NCBI GenBank assembly: GCA_029216955.1
Contig: JANAVB010033216.1
Location: 7,241,138 to 7,305,137 of the forward strand
DNA from: Iris pallida
Lineage: Eukaryota; Streptophyta; Magnoliopsida; Asparagales; Iridaceae
Reading direction: 5' to 3'
Length of the DNA stretch: 64,000 bases
Numbering within the stretch: the stretch's first letter is position 1; every line of letters starts with the position of its first letter. Of the stretch, positions 1 to 10,860 are shown in pieces. The position numbers and the translations under genes are program-made. The notes below the pieces were generated by a model. That model saw only the letters and a program-made list of their open reading frames with translations, searched no databases and was not told where the DNA came from.

Positions 1-1088
1 AGCGGCTTTTTATCGTCAGAGCAATGCAGTTGCCGAAACACGGACTGCCTCTGAGGTACTCTCGTTGCTTTGGAGCAGCAACAGTTGATGACAATACTGG
101 TGCACGGATGTACATCATGAATTGTTGTATCCTCCCTCGCTTTACGCTTATGATTTATCATGTTGCGTAAGTCAGCGGAAGGGAGTTTTGCCTTAAAACC
201 TATGTCACATGCATCGCCGAGCTTTTTATATGGGTTTGTCAGGAGAGTTGGTGCATCCGGACTTAGTTCACGTGCAGGGGCAACTCCCACACCTAAGCCC
301 TGTGATGACCTTGAAGACAGCCCTGTATTATATACGTTGGGGCCTGTCTTTTTGCTGTGGGCGCATAGGGCCTGGGATCTGCCTTTGGGCGCATGCTTCT
401 TGGCAGCATGTCTAAGCTTCCTCGATGTGGGCGCATAGTATGGGTTAGTTGAGCTTGGGCGCATAGCCTTGGATGCATGACCTTGGATGCACAATCTGTC
501 GAAGGCAGAAGCCTTCTGGCCAGAGTTATGTGCCCACACACCCTCTTGGGCGCATAGCTTTGGGCACATGCTTGGTGGATCAGTGCTTTTTTCTTCCAGC
601 TTCGCCTTCTTCATTTGTGAGCCTCGCTGAGTTTGCCCAGAGTGTCGAACACTCCGATTCTTGGCATCATAGTATTTTCTTTTACCAAGTCTCGAGCGTT
701 GAACACTCTGTTGTTGGTTGCACAAGAGAGAAGTCGCTGGGCTAGTAGAGCCCGGAATGGTGTAAGCCTTTTTCAGTTGTTGAGCTTCTGTGGCAGAGCT
801 ATGCGCCCACAGAGGTTCTCTATGCGCCCATGTGACAGAGTCCTTCTGTTGCATATCTGCTATGATACTGGCAGGATATGCACGACGAGCCTTCGGAAGC
901 CAATTCTTACGAGACTTGTTTGGCTTCACTGATTTTGAGGGAGTAGAGCTGTCCCTCGAGAGCATCTCTTCGAATGCCTGCTGATCGAACTTCACGATCA
1001 ACATCTTCTGAGTGCTCCCCACTTTGTCGGTATCGGATTGCGTTACCACCTTCTCTTCAGAGGAAAAGGTAGTCCCCAGCAGAGTCAC
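1..1088 (-). CDS. T0 ORF1, partial, open to the window edge (Tat/Ogre extra ORF upstream of gag)
   Basis: Translating the minus strand from 1088 gives about 362 codons without a stop, still open at base 1. The N-terminus (TLLGTTFSSEEK, MLIVKFDQQAFEEML) aligns with T1 ORF1 (TLLGTNFSTAEK, MLVVRFDQQAFEEML). A distal segment (IVINCCCSK, RQSVFRQL) aligns with T1 at about 48790-48870. The likely ancestral ATG is out of frame: T1 reads ATGGCGACT where T0 reads ATGTGACT, so the first in-frame ATG is the M of MLIVKF near 1000. Function is unknown. ORF1 upstream of gag is characteristic of Ogre-type elements. The many GCGCAT motifs fall in different frames, giving WAH, MRP, CAH, YAP and HAP. The region is basic and low in complexity. 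Confidence 0.7.
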   Translation of the reverse strand, partial: MTLLGTTFSSEEKVVTQSDTDKVGSTQKMLIVKFDQQAFEEMLSRDSSTPSKSVKPNKSRKNWLPKARRAYPASIIADMQQKDSVTWAHREPLWAHSSATEAQQLKKAYTIPGSTSPATSLLCNQQQSVQRSRLGKRKYYDAKNRSVRHSGQTQRGSQMKKAKLEEKSTDPPSMCPKLCAQEGVWAHNSGQKASAFDRLCIQGHASKAMRPSSTNPYYAPTSRKLRHAAKKHAPKGRSQALCAHSKKTGPNVYNTGLSSRSSQGLGVGVAPARELSPDAPTLLTNPYKKLGDACDIGFKAKLPSADLRNMINHKRKAREDTTIHDVHPCTSIVINCCCSKATRVPQRQSVFRQLHCSDDKKP

Positions 1089-1090
1089 AT
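1072..1090 (-). other. T0 primer-binding-like site
   Basis: Minus-strand ATGTGACTCTGCTGGGGAC lies a few bases inside the LTR. It corresponds to TGGCGACTCTGCTGGGGAC of T1 and differs only at its LTR-proximal end. The last 13 bases are identical. Confidence 0.6.
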
Positions 1091-1093
1091 TTT

Positions 1094-1864
1094 TGTGGAC
1101 ACATAAAAAATGAAGAAATGCTGTCTTTTCTTTATTGGCGCAAGATACCACAAATCGAGTACACCTGAGAGATCCTGCGCTGAGGATCCCCGAGTAGAAA
1201 AAGAATTCTGGGGAATGGGACGATGGAGATCGAGCGGCAGTTTCTCCTTTACTCCGTTGACACTCCGATTACAAAAGTAGGAGAAAACCTAAGAAAATTG
1301 CTAACTCTTGGCTCACGGGCAAGAAGTGCAGCAATTTAGCTCTTGAAAATGCTCTCCGATCTGTCCTTTGAAGAGGTATGAGAACCCCTTTTTATAGTTG
1401 TTCTTGTGCTGGAATGCTGTTATGCGCCCACATGAGGGAACAGACTGGTTTTCATGTGGGCGCATAGTCCTGCTTTGGGGCATAGGATGTAGGCGCATGC
1501 AGAATATGTGATCGTGGTGTTGACGTGGCCGCATGCTTCGGTGCACGACTGCTCGTGGAGACTGACATGGTCGTATGCTTCGGTGCACGTTTTGATCTTG
1601 GGTTTGACCGAGTCAGGGGCTGTTCTGGCTTGGGCGCATAGCCTGAAACAGGGCTATGGCCCCCATCTGGAGTAGCCTAGAATGGGCGCATAGCATATGG
1701 CTTCACTGGTGACTTGGGCGCATATGACCTCACTGGTAGCTTGGGCGCATATGTCTTCTTTGGTGACTTGGGCGCATATGTTTTCATTGGTGGCTGGGTG
1801 CATGTGTCTTCCCTAGCTTGGGTGCATGGTTGTCAATTCTGCCAAAATTTTTCATGCTTCTACA
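1094..1864 (-). repeat. T0 5' LTR
   Basis: The LTR is 771 bp with plus-strand ends TGTGGACAC and CTTCTACA. On the minus strand it begins TGTAGAAGCATGAAAAA, as the T1 LTR does. It ends exactly where the G0 RNase H coding sequence resumes. About nine GGGCGCAT-type motifs lie at 1421-1810. Confidence 0.8.
1389..1396 (-). promoter_or_regulatory. T0 LTR TATA box
   Basis: Minus-strand TATAAAAA sits about 470 bp inside the LTR 5' end, a plausible core promoter. Confidence 0.4.
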
Positions 1865-2403
1865 GTGAAGACATACTTCAGACTTTTGTGATCTATGAAT
1901 ATTTTCACCCGTTCACCATAAAGGTAGTGCTTCCACAACTTTAGAGTAAATGTCACTACTGCAAGCTCTAAGTCGTGAGTAGGATAATTCTGCTCATGGG
2001 GTAGTAGTTGTCTTGAAGCATAAGTAATAACTTTCTTATTCTGCTCCAACACACAACCTAAACCCTTTTCTGAGGCATCATTGTATATAGTAAAACCTCC
2101 AATCCCTGATGACAAATCAAGAATGGGTGTTGAGGTCAATCTCTTTTTCAGTTCATCAAAAGCTGCCTGACACTCATCAGTCCATACAAACTCCATGTCC
2201 TTCCGTGTAAGCCTAGTCATCGGCTCCGCGATACGGAAGAATTCATTCACAAACTTTTGGAAGTATCCAGCTAATCCCAAGAAGCTCCGAATCTCTGCTA
2301 ATGAACTCGGAGTGGTCCAAGACTCAACGGTAGCAATCTTCTTCAGATCTACCGATATACCGTCACCAGTTACCACGTGTCTGAAAAACTTTACTTTGTC
2401 CAT
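1865..2403 (-). pseudogene. G0 pol: end of RT and RNase H
   Basis: The minus-strand protein shows the RT connection region ([29 protein letters not shown]) followed by RNase H ([47 protein letters not shown]). The first catalytic Asp (in NDAS), the Glu (in LELAVV) and the third Asp (in DHKS) are present. The protein stops being RNase H exactly at the T0 boundary. The frame differs from that of the RT core upstream. Confidence 0.85.
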
Positions 2404-2965
2404 AAAAACTCACATTTTGAGAGTTTTCCATAAAGTTGTTCCTTCTGGAGAGTCTCTAACATGATCCTCAAATGCTCTTCATGCTCCTCAAGGGTCTTCG
2501 ATATATCAGAATGTCGTCAATGAACACTACTACGAACTTGTCGAGGGATTAGTAGAATACCTTATTCATCAAGTTCATAAAAATAGCAGGTGCATTGGTC
2601 AACCCAAAAGGCATCACCAAGAATTCGTACTGGCCATACTTCGTCCGAAATACAGTCTTCTGGATAACTTCTTTCTTCGCTCTCACCTGATGATAGACAT
2701 ACCTCAAATCTATCTTTAAGAATACGTTGGCACCGCTCAGCTGATCGAATAAGTCATCGATCCTTGGCAGTGGGTATTTATTCTTGATAGTAAGATTGTT
2801 CAAAACCCTATAGTCAATGCACACATGCACTGATCCATCCTTCTTTGACACGAATATACCGGAGAACCCAGGGTGATAAACTCGATCTGATGAATCCCTT
2901 CTCAAGCAATTCATCCAGTTGCTTCTACAGCTCCACCGACTCATGATTATTAACTTTGTAGACAT
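2404..2965 (-). pseudogene. G0 pol: reverse transcriptase core
   Basis: It contains RT blocks [38 protein letters not shown] and [18 protein letters not shown], then a stop after NKVFY. The FIDD catalytic block is still readable beyond that stop (near 2490-2520). The usual SGYHQ motif reads YVYHQ. Frameshifts lie at both ends. Confidence 0.85.
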
Positions 2966-3746
2966 TTCTAGGTACCGGTCTAGCTCCCGAAACTAAGTCT
3001 ATAGAGAATTCAACATCTCTATCAGGCGAAAATTCTAGCAGTTCTTCTGGAAAAACATCAAGGAATTCTGCAATGAGTGGGTAAGGCAACCCCTTGTTTT
3101 GAATCTTAGCTCCATACAGAATATCATGCTTCTGCTCCACCGCTTCTCTAGCAAATTCAAACATTGGCTCCCCCGGTGGACTGAATATAATACGTCCTCG
3201 ATGGCAATCAATAGAAGCATAATTTCTATTCAACCAATCCATCCCGAGTACGATATCAAAACTCAGAAGTGGCATTACGAGTAGATCATCGTGCAATTCC
3301 CTTCCACCTAGGATTATGCGACGCTGGATGCAGAGATCTTTCACTAAAAGAATTCCTCTATTGGTCATGATCTTGTAGTTTCTATCTAAAGGTGGTGCTT
3401 CAATACTGTGTTTGAACAGAAATGCTAAAGATATGAAACTATATGTAGCTCTTGAATCAAATAAAGCAATAGTTGGATATGAATCTAAAAGAATAGAACC
3501 TGCAATCACATCTCCAGGTGCCTCAGTCTCCTCGACAGTAGTCATGGCCAAGGCCTTGCCCTTCTGAGACACTCTCCTCTGCTGATGTTGGACAAAACGC
3601 TGCTGCTGAATGGGAAGAGGTCCTATCTGCTGCTGCACCACAAGTGGCCTAGCTAGCTGAACTTGGGTAGGAGCACCCCCAGGAGTAGAATATTGTATTG
3701 GGCACTCCTTCAGCTGGTGAGTGCCAGAACCATAATACAGACACAA
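2925..3746 (-). pseudogene. G0 zinc knuckle, spacer and aspartic protease
   Basis: The minus-strand protein starts in a zinc knuckle whose second Cys is replaced by Tyr (CLYYGSGTHQLKEC). A Gln-rich spacer follows, then a retropepsin-like domain: ALFDSRATYSFIS, where D-T/S-G-A is expected, and later IVLGMDWL. Gly to Arg in the active-site loop suggests a dead protease. It ends with the pre-RT segment [22 protein letters not shown]. Confidence 0.8.
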
Positions 3747-4447
3747 CCCTAGCCTCTTCCTACAATGGTCCCAAGTGTGTCCTGGCTTATTAGTAGTTAC
3801 AGATAGCTGTTGGATACATCTGCTTCTGCTGCTACTGACCAGGAACTCTAGCCCGCTGTTGCGGCTAGAAAGTCTTCGTCTGAAACTGAGGATGCTTTGT
3901 CATCACAGGGTGATAATTGCCCCCAAATGTGTATCAGCCCCTCTTGGTCCTAAGTTCAAGATCCTCCTCAATCCTCTGTGCCTCTGCTAATATCCCAGCA
4001 TAAGTAGTAGTACGTGAGGCGATATGAACTCGAATCTCTTTGGACAAGCCACGACAGTATCTGTGCACCGTGATCTTCAGGTCCTGGACTATATAATCTA
4101 TAAATCGGCTCAGCCTACCTAATTCTGCAGCATACTCATCTACCGAAAGCCTGTCCTGAACCAAATTCTGGAACTGCTCCTCCAGAGCTCCTTCTGCAAT
4201 CTCCAGATAAAAGTTCTTCCTAAAGAGGTTCTTGAACTTGTCCCAAGTCAGATCTGGAACCACGAGTCGAGGCTCGTTTTGGAACCAAGTGCGGGCAACG
4301 TCCTAAAGATGTAGACCAACAGCCTCAATTTGTATATCCTTGGGGATCCCGATAAGTCTCATGATACGCTCGATGTCCTTAAGCCACTCATCAGCATACA
4401 AGATTCCTTTATTGCCCTTGAAGATCTGGGGAGCCATCTTCTTGCAG
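3747..4447 (-). pseudogene. G0 gag, C-terminal two thirds
   Basis: This is retrotransposon capsid (gag) sequence: ARTWFQNEPRL, WDKFKNLFRKNFY, EEQFQNLVQ, VDEYAAELGRLSRF, EEDLELRTKRG. A TAG interrupts it just before the ARTWF block. The beginning, MAPQIFKGNKG, abuts the E1 insertion. The missing upstream part is at 63820-64000, and the two halves are in frame once one copy of TGCAG is removed. Confidence 0.85.
4443..4447. other. E1 target-site duplication, left (TGCAG)
   Basis: TGCAG directly precedes the E1 LTR terminus TGTCACGACC. The identical TGCAG follows the other E1 terminus at 63815-63819. Confidence 0.9.
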
Positions 4448-6433
4448 TGTCACGACCCGTACCCAGTGTAGGGGCACGAGAAGTGGGTACGTCCAGCCTA
4501 CGTCGCAGTATCGACGGTAGAACGTTGTTCTAGGTCACTATCTAATCAACAACTCACGTAATTATATAATGTACTTGTCAAATCTCAATCCGAACGGAGG
4601 CAAGTATAGATGTAATGAAATCTCAATCACAGTCTAAGCACGATAAGATAATACAGAAGTTTACAACTAAGAGTAACAACAACAACAACAAATATAAACT
4701 ACTAAATAATAATATCTCAAACAAACTCACATACAAACTCAATATCTCATGTTATTACAATTCAAGTTCTAAAACATGAAAACTAAACCAAGTCTACTAG
4801 CTAGTCTCCCGATCACTCCTGAGGATAGGGGCCAAAGGTAGCTAAGCCATCTCCTGCTCCAAGGAAGTAGGGCAAGTATGCTCAGGGCAAGCATCTGTAA
4901 TATTTTTAACGTATCCAGTCAGGATTGGAACAAGCACAACTTATCTAGAAATCCCAAGTAAATGGCAAAGACTATAAATAAGTTATAGACAGTTATATTG
5001 ATGAACATGGAAGTTTTATACAGGTGATGATATAGAACAACAATTTAAGTACAAGGGAAGTAATGTAACAAAACAAGAGGAGAAATATGGCAAGGAAGAC
5101 TGTAATACAAGCTAGATGAACTAGAGTAACATGATATAAGTCCAGACAGTATAATGTAAGTCGAGTGTAATCCCAATGTGAGTCTAATACAAGATGAGTC
5201 GAATGTGATTCCAATAAATGTTCTAATAAGGTAGTTCGAATAAGGTGGTGCTAATAATGATCCATGATGGTTCTAATTATGATTCTAATCAATGATCCAA
5301 GTATGTTTTAAAATACTGAGATAGACATGTAAACGGATATGGATAAATCTGGCATATCACATACTGATCAGGTGAGAGATGGCTATCGTTCGAATATCAT
5401 TCACATAGGCTGGTTCAAATAGTAGAAAATGTTTACATGTCTAATCAAGTATTTTCTCGCCCATCTAATACAAGTGAATCCATAGTTCGACACATCAATC
5501 GAATACAAGTCCAACCAGCACATGAAGATGCTAATAGGTGGTACGAATAGTTCGAATAGTAGAGACTAAACGAGTAAAGTATGTGTGTCGCATACATGAA
5601 TTCAGAATTATCAATACGTGTTTATAACAAGAATCATATAGAACTAACTAGAACTGAAATACAGTAATCGACAAGTAAATAAAAGAACTATCAGAGAATG
5701 TACTCGCCTGATACCATGTGCAACTGATGAAAATAGATGTCTGAAACTGAGTCACAAAGTCCTAAATAAAGCATACAGGTTATGAAGTTCTCAAAAATAA
5801 GGTAAATGAAGTATACAATGCAAACTATATGATTTCTAGGTCAATCTCGGTCAAAGTCAACTCTGGGTTAAGTCAACATCTAATCAACTAGGTCAACAAC
5901 AAGGCTATCTGTAGTCAACTCTAGTCAACCTTGTTACTTAGGTCTAGTGGGTCAATTTCTAGGTCCTCCATAGGCTAACACAAAAACCTATCTAAGTATC
6001 AATTAACCTATATACTATATATACTCGCAATACAATTTATACATATATGATACTATACCATATAGTAGGATACCCCTACTCAAGACTCAAACCTAAACAA
6101 AAACTCCTCTCCAACCTGGAAACTCACTGAAATCCTATAACTAGGTATGCCTACTAAACTCTCATACTATTTACATATATAAGGTAAAACATATATCCAA
6201 CACAATATCTATACATCAAAACCTATATTATATAAACTCATGCCAAGACAAATCAAGCCAAGCCAAATCAGGCCTGTAGTTGTGGACAAAGCTCCTCTCC
6301 TTCTATCTAATTCCTTAACCTTTCTAACCTCTCATGCATCCTGCTACATCCTCTTCTCACTTCTCACTGAACTCACAAACCTATCTATAATGTATTACTC
6401 ACACACATAAATACATATATATAGATAACTTAC
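4448..6433 (-). repeat. E1 left (3') LTR, first segment
   Basis: It aligns along its length with 55482-57473. It contains TCTAAT/TCGAAT-type short repeats (about 5155-5560), a GTCAA cluster (about 5840-5955) and a TATA-rich stretch near 6000-6240. It is interrupted after CTTAC by S1 and continues at 21280. No gene is seen. Confidence 0.85.
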
Positions 6434-6840
6434 TGTAATCCCCCTAAGAATTTTATAAATTTTTATTAAATTATTTTAGATTTATAGTATTTTGCTCTAA
6501 ATTATTAAATAGCCTTTTGAATTTATTTATACGAATGGGGAATATCAAGATATAGCAAGAGACTGCTATTCTATATGGTAGTACATATGTATTATTTTTG
6601 TGGTACAAAACCTTTACTAAACCATATTAGAAATGTTTTAGGATTTTTTTATATTATTATTTATTTAGCTATTTAAATATTTGCAGTATTTAAGGGTTGG
6701 TGTTTGGATTAATAATTGGGTTCATAATCTTGTTGTAGCCATACAAGGTAAGATTTTACCAAATAAGTATTCAAATATTTTTTAAATATTTTTTTTAGAG
6801 ATTTTAGAGATTTATTTTATAATTTAGCTAGATATTATAA

Positions 6841-6841
<1 letters not shown>

Positions 6842-6896
<55 letters not shown>
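6842..6896. repeat. (TA)n microsatellite in S1
   Basis: A 55-bp TA dinucleotide run followed by a T tract. Confidence 0.95.
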
Positions 6897-6904
<8 letters not shown>

Positions 6905-6913
6905 TTTACGTCA

Positions 6914-6935
6914 GCACTGTTCAAATGAACAGTGC
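6914..6935. other. Perfect inverted repeat in S1
   Basis: GCACTGTTCA and its exact reverse complement are separated by AA: a 10-bp stem, or a palindromic binding site. Confidence 0.6.
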
Positions 6936-7240
6936 CTTCGTCCAGGCCGAGCCTGGGAACACAAGACTCCTCTGCGTAAAGCCAAGAATAAAAAAAAGAT
7001 TTAAATGATTCAAATCTGAATCAAATCCCCTGTAGATTAGATCGAATCCAAATTCCCTTTTTATCAAATCTAAATCCCAGTTTAAATACGAAGTTTGAAC
7101 GGATGATATTTTCATCCAAATCCCGATATTGAGAACCCCGAGCAACTCTAAGCAGCCCTATCCAAACCCAATCTTCTTCAACCCCAACCTTGGGCGACCT
7201 ACCTCGCACATCCCTAGCCGCCTGAAGTCGGCCGTCGACC

Positions 7241-7245
7241 ACTGG
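7241..7245. other. L1 target-site duplication, left (ACTGG)
   Basis: ACTGG precedes the LTR start TGTTACGACCC. The same pentamer follows the other LTR at 18904-18908. Confidence 0.92.
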
Positions 7246-8045
7246 TGTTACGACCCGCACCCAGTGTAGGGGCACGAGAAGTGGGTACGTCCAGCCTACG
7301 CTACAGTGTCGGCGGTAGAACGCTGTCCTAGGTCACTATCACAAACTAGATACAACATGATATACTCTCCGAACGGAGGACAAATCACATAAGGTACAAC
7401 TCAATCACAAATCTAGAGATAGAAATAACACGATATGATAAATATGAAATCCTCAAACTGAGGTACAAACAGAAGAGAAAGTCTAAGTGTCTAAACGACA
7501 CAACATCACAAACATCCAGAAAATAATACAACTCTAAAGTCAATACAAATGACTTAAGAAATAAGATAAAGCCTAGCTAATCTAGTTTAAGCAGTATGGA
7601 TGACGCCCTCAGCTAGAGCTGGATCCTCCTGTGGGTCCAACTCACAGGTGTCGTCTAGATGGGCTCCATAGTGGATGGGGCAGAAATCCTCGGTATCATT
7701 TGTAATATTTTTAACAGGTCCAGTCAGGACGGGAGCGAGCACAATACATCTCACGCAGATCATAGCAGGTTAAGAAATATAGACATGCAAAAGAGCACGA
7801 TACATGAAAACTGAAAGAATGTATATGATGTAAATGAGAGAACCGTAATGGAAATATCTACTATAAGTAGAGCACTATCAGTGACTAGTGATGTAGAGTA
7901 CAAGTCGACATGTGAACGGCTGGAATTGCATATGAATATACTAAAGAGGCTCACATGGTTATACTACTTTGGAATTGTTCACATGACTATTTATACTCTC
8001 CCATACCCTAATCAATACACAAGGATCCAAACAAGTTATGTTACG

Positions 8046-8340
8046 CACATGATTTTCACATGAAAGCCCATAGATGGGTGTACATGAAGTATACATGAGG
8101 GCTCATAAATGAGTGCACATGAAGTATACATGAGGGCTCGTAAATGAGTGCACATGAATTTTACATGAAGGCCCATAAATGGGTGCACATGAAGTATAGG
8201 TTATACATGAGAAACATGACCGCACATGAGAGCACATGAGAGTACACGAGCATGTATGAACAAACATGAAGCACATGAGAAACATGAATAACATGGGAGC
8301 GAGGAATACATGATGTACATGAAACACATGACATGAAGTA
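8046..8340 (-). repeat. ACATGA (TCATGT) motif array, L1 left LTR
   Basis: By hand count 20 exact ACATGA hexamers occur in about 295 bp, spaced irregularly at 8-25 bp. The same block is at 15150-15470 in the other LTR. A sparser version (TCATGT) occupies the matching place in E2 (26575-26910). Confidence 0.75.
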
Positions 8341-8609
8341 TCCGATGCTCCCGAGGGGGATAACATCTCATGAAAAGATCCATATAGTACCAATCCGTGA
8401 TAATATCGTGACAACATCAAATAAGGTAATCTAGAGCAGGAATATAATCCTAAGCAAGTTATGAAATGATCAAAGAATGTACTCGCCTGCGATCTGAATG
8501 TCTGTGAGAATACACTGTCCGAAACGAGGTATCTGAGTCCTATTTAGAGCAACACAAGTCATGATGTATACAAGGGGGTTATAAATGAAGTGTACAATGC
8601 ATCTACATG

Positions 8610-8795
8610 ATTTTTAGGTCAATCTAGGCCAAAGCTAACTCTTGGTCTACTCTGGTCAACTGTACAGTCAACTAGGTCAATAATTCCAATCTAGGTCAAC
8701 AACAAGGCTATCCTGGTCAACTGTAGGGTTTGGTCAACTAAGTCAATTGGTCACTATTTACTCAATGTTGACTTTTGGTCAACTATAAACCTAAA
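8610..8795 (-). promoter_or_regulatory. W-box-like TTGAC cluster, L1 left LTR
   Basis: About nine GTCAA (TTGAC on the element strand) occur in 185 bp. TTGAC(C/T) is the core bound by plant WRKY factors. Matching clusters are at 15735-15900, 5840-5955, 26220-26295, 52900-52980 and 56875-57000. Regulatory activity is inference. Confidence 0.5.
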
Positions 8796-8954
8796 CCAAC
8801 TCATATACATATTTATACAATTTTTAAACATAGACAACATCATAATAGCCTATAGGGCAACACTATACACTAGGCCTATGTACAATATTATAATATACAA
8901 ACCTATATACCAAACTCCTATATTATAACTTAGGCTAATATAATACATACTTTA

Positions 8955-9165
8955 CATACATGCCTACATACATTACATGGAGTACATTACATAGCTTATA
9001 TTACATTACATTGATACATGCCTACATATATTCATACATGTATGCATACATTAATATATGCATACATGCCTTCATATATGCATACATACATATTTACATA
9101 CATACATACATACATTCATATATGCATACATACACATATACTTGCATATCTACATACATTTACAC
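8955..9165. repeat. CATA-rich minisatellite, L1 left LTR
   Basis: Imperfect TACA/CATA tetranucleotide repeats. The counterpart is at 16040-16250. Confidence 0.8.
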
Positions 9166-9295
9166 ATAGAGAGATAGAGAGAGGGTTAAGGGGGTTTTTC
9201 AGTCACTGTGTGTGTGTGTGATATGAGCTTGTATAGTGAATGTAAGAGAGTGTGTGTATAGTGGATCATGAGTGAATGAATTTGGGAGAGAGAGG

Positions 9296-9975
9296 GACTG
9301 ATTTCAGTTAATTCTCTAAAACTCAGTTATCTACATGCTCAGTTTTGTGTTCAAACCTATTTAGTTAACGTTCATATAAATTTCAGTTTTTAAAATCAAA
9401 CCAAAAACTCAGTTTTACATTTGCCTAAGTCTTAGTTAGTTCAACTCAGTTTTGTATATCAAAACATTTAAACTCAAAGCCTATAATCAATTCCCAATTC
9501 AGTTAAGGTTTTCAGGTTTATACAAAGAAGAAATCTCAGGTTTTACACATATTGGGAAATCTCAGTTTCAGGTTAACCCATGTTTCATACAACCCCATTT
9601 CATAAAACCACATCTCATTTATGAACAATACCAGTTTCATTTTCAAACCAATACTCAGTTCATCCAACCTAATTTCGAAAACAGTGTATCAACACATTCT
9701 CAGTCACATGTATATATCCCAGTTTCTATTTGAACCCAAAACTCAGTTTTTTTTTCCTACCATTCTCAGTCACTGTTAAGATTTAACATCAACTTGATTT
9801 TTCAGTTAACAGTTTAAAATCGATTCTCAGTCACCATTTCAGATTTCTAAATAGTTCTCAGGTTCACAGGTTTCATGAATCATTATTTCAGTTATGAAGT
9901 ATCAATAAAACTCAGTTTCATTTCACAGGTTTCATGCATAAATTTCAGTTTACATACATTACATTTTCAGTGGAA
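9296..9975 (-). repeat. CTCAGT/TTCAGT motif array, L1 left LTR
   Basis: More than 20 copies of (C/T)TCAG(T/G) occur in about 680 bp, counterpart 16390-17065. The related CCTGAGAA (TTCTCAGG) array occupies the same slot in E2 (25225-25830), and CTCAGG the same slot in E1 (57685-58085). Confidence 0.65.
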
Positions 9976-10159
9976 AATTTCGAATGCAGGAACTTAAATC
10001 AGTCGAACAAAATCTATACTAACTAAACCCACATAACATGTTTCTCAATTCAATAACAACACTTAAACTTTATAAATTATCATTCGAAAACTCTTGAGAC
10101 AGTGTGTATACTCACAGGTATCAGAACACCTGAAACCGAGATCAATTAGCATAAGAAAA

Positions 10160-10860
10160 CCTAAATAATTTAGGGAAACACGTGTACAACAGTGTCCCAC
10201 ATGTGTGTGCACATGTGGAGGGTGTCCATGTGTCCTAGAACTGGACACAAAGTGTCAATAATCGAATAAAGGAAGTATGAAAACACAGTGTTCAGTATGG
10301 CCTCGTACGGCCATGTCGAGTCCAATAGGACTCGACACACAACACGAGGAGGGTCGTGTCCGTGTCCAGTGATAGAGTGGGTCTAGGGCTATGTGTTTAG
10401 CACCCTGACACGTGTCCATAACGTGTCTGCATGCGACACGAAAGCCGTGTCAGAAGCCACTGTTCGCATGGAACAGTGCAGTGTAAGATCGGTACACTCA
10501 TATTTTCGTGTCCGACACGACGTATCCTGAAACTTGAGGAGGGGGGTCTGTCAGTGATGGCCCCCACCTCTGTGCCAAGTGGCATGTGTCCACCTGGCGT
10601 AACCAATGAGAAATAAGGGTCGGGTAGCAGGGGACCCGACCGAGTTCTCGTACACAGCGTGCGTGTCCAGTTTGGACACGAAAATGCTAAATTCTTCGAC
10701 TCAGTCAAATGGATTTGGAATCCACACACCAAGGGCTACACAACCATGTATTTACTTTTGAAAATTACTAAAATAATTTCCTATGTGGCATTTCATCGAA
10801 CACTCTTTTAAAAGCACTGATACGTGTCCGATACGGACAAAAAATGGACACGAATTCCTA
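10160..10860 (-). repeat. GTGTCC/GGACAC motif array, L1 left LTR
   Basis: This is a dense mix of GTGTCC, GGACAC, CGTGTC and CACGTG-like sites, often as facing pairs such as GTGTCCGATACGGACA. The counterpart is at 17285-17970, and the same slot in E2 is 24283-24925. Confidence 0.65.

Larger units (their letters stand above)
361..1830. repeat. GGGCGCAT(A) motif array of T0
   Basis: By hand count there are about 12 plus-strand GCGCAT copies, mostly TGGGCGCATAG. Three are on the opposite strand near 800, 822 and 1421, and there are several one-mismatch forms (GGGTGCAT, GGCCGCAT). The array spans both ORF1 and the LTR. T1 uses CCGCAT instead. Confidence 0.75.
1..1864 (-). mobile_element. T0: Tat/Ogre-like LTR retrotransposon, 5' end (partial)
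   Basis: This is the 5' part of a minus-strand element: an LTR (1094-1864), a primer-binding-like site and ORF1 running off the left edge. It is related to T1: both LTRs begin on the minus strand with TGTAGAAGCATGAAAAA, the primer-site region is alike, and the ORF1 proteins align. It interrupts the RNase H frame of G0 after the SLKYVF motif. The 5-base target duplication should begin GTGAA (1865-1869), but its partner lies outside the window. The sequence carries about 15 copies of a GCGCAT motif on both strands. Confidence 0.85.
1865..4442 (-). mobile_element. G0: degenerate chromovirus (Ty3/gypsy), internal part
   Basis: This minus-strand gag-pol relic reads gag, zinc knuckle, protease, RT, RNase H from right to left. 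No LTR of its own is in the window. It is cut on the left by T0 and on the right by E1, and the rest of its gag reappears at 63820-64000. Reading frames shift at least three times and stops are scattered, so it is dead. It is the receiving layer for the whole stack. Confidence 0.85.

Noticed and set aside
8960..9221. Tyr/Ile/His-rich open frames
   Set aside because: Translations of the CATA minisatellite.
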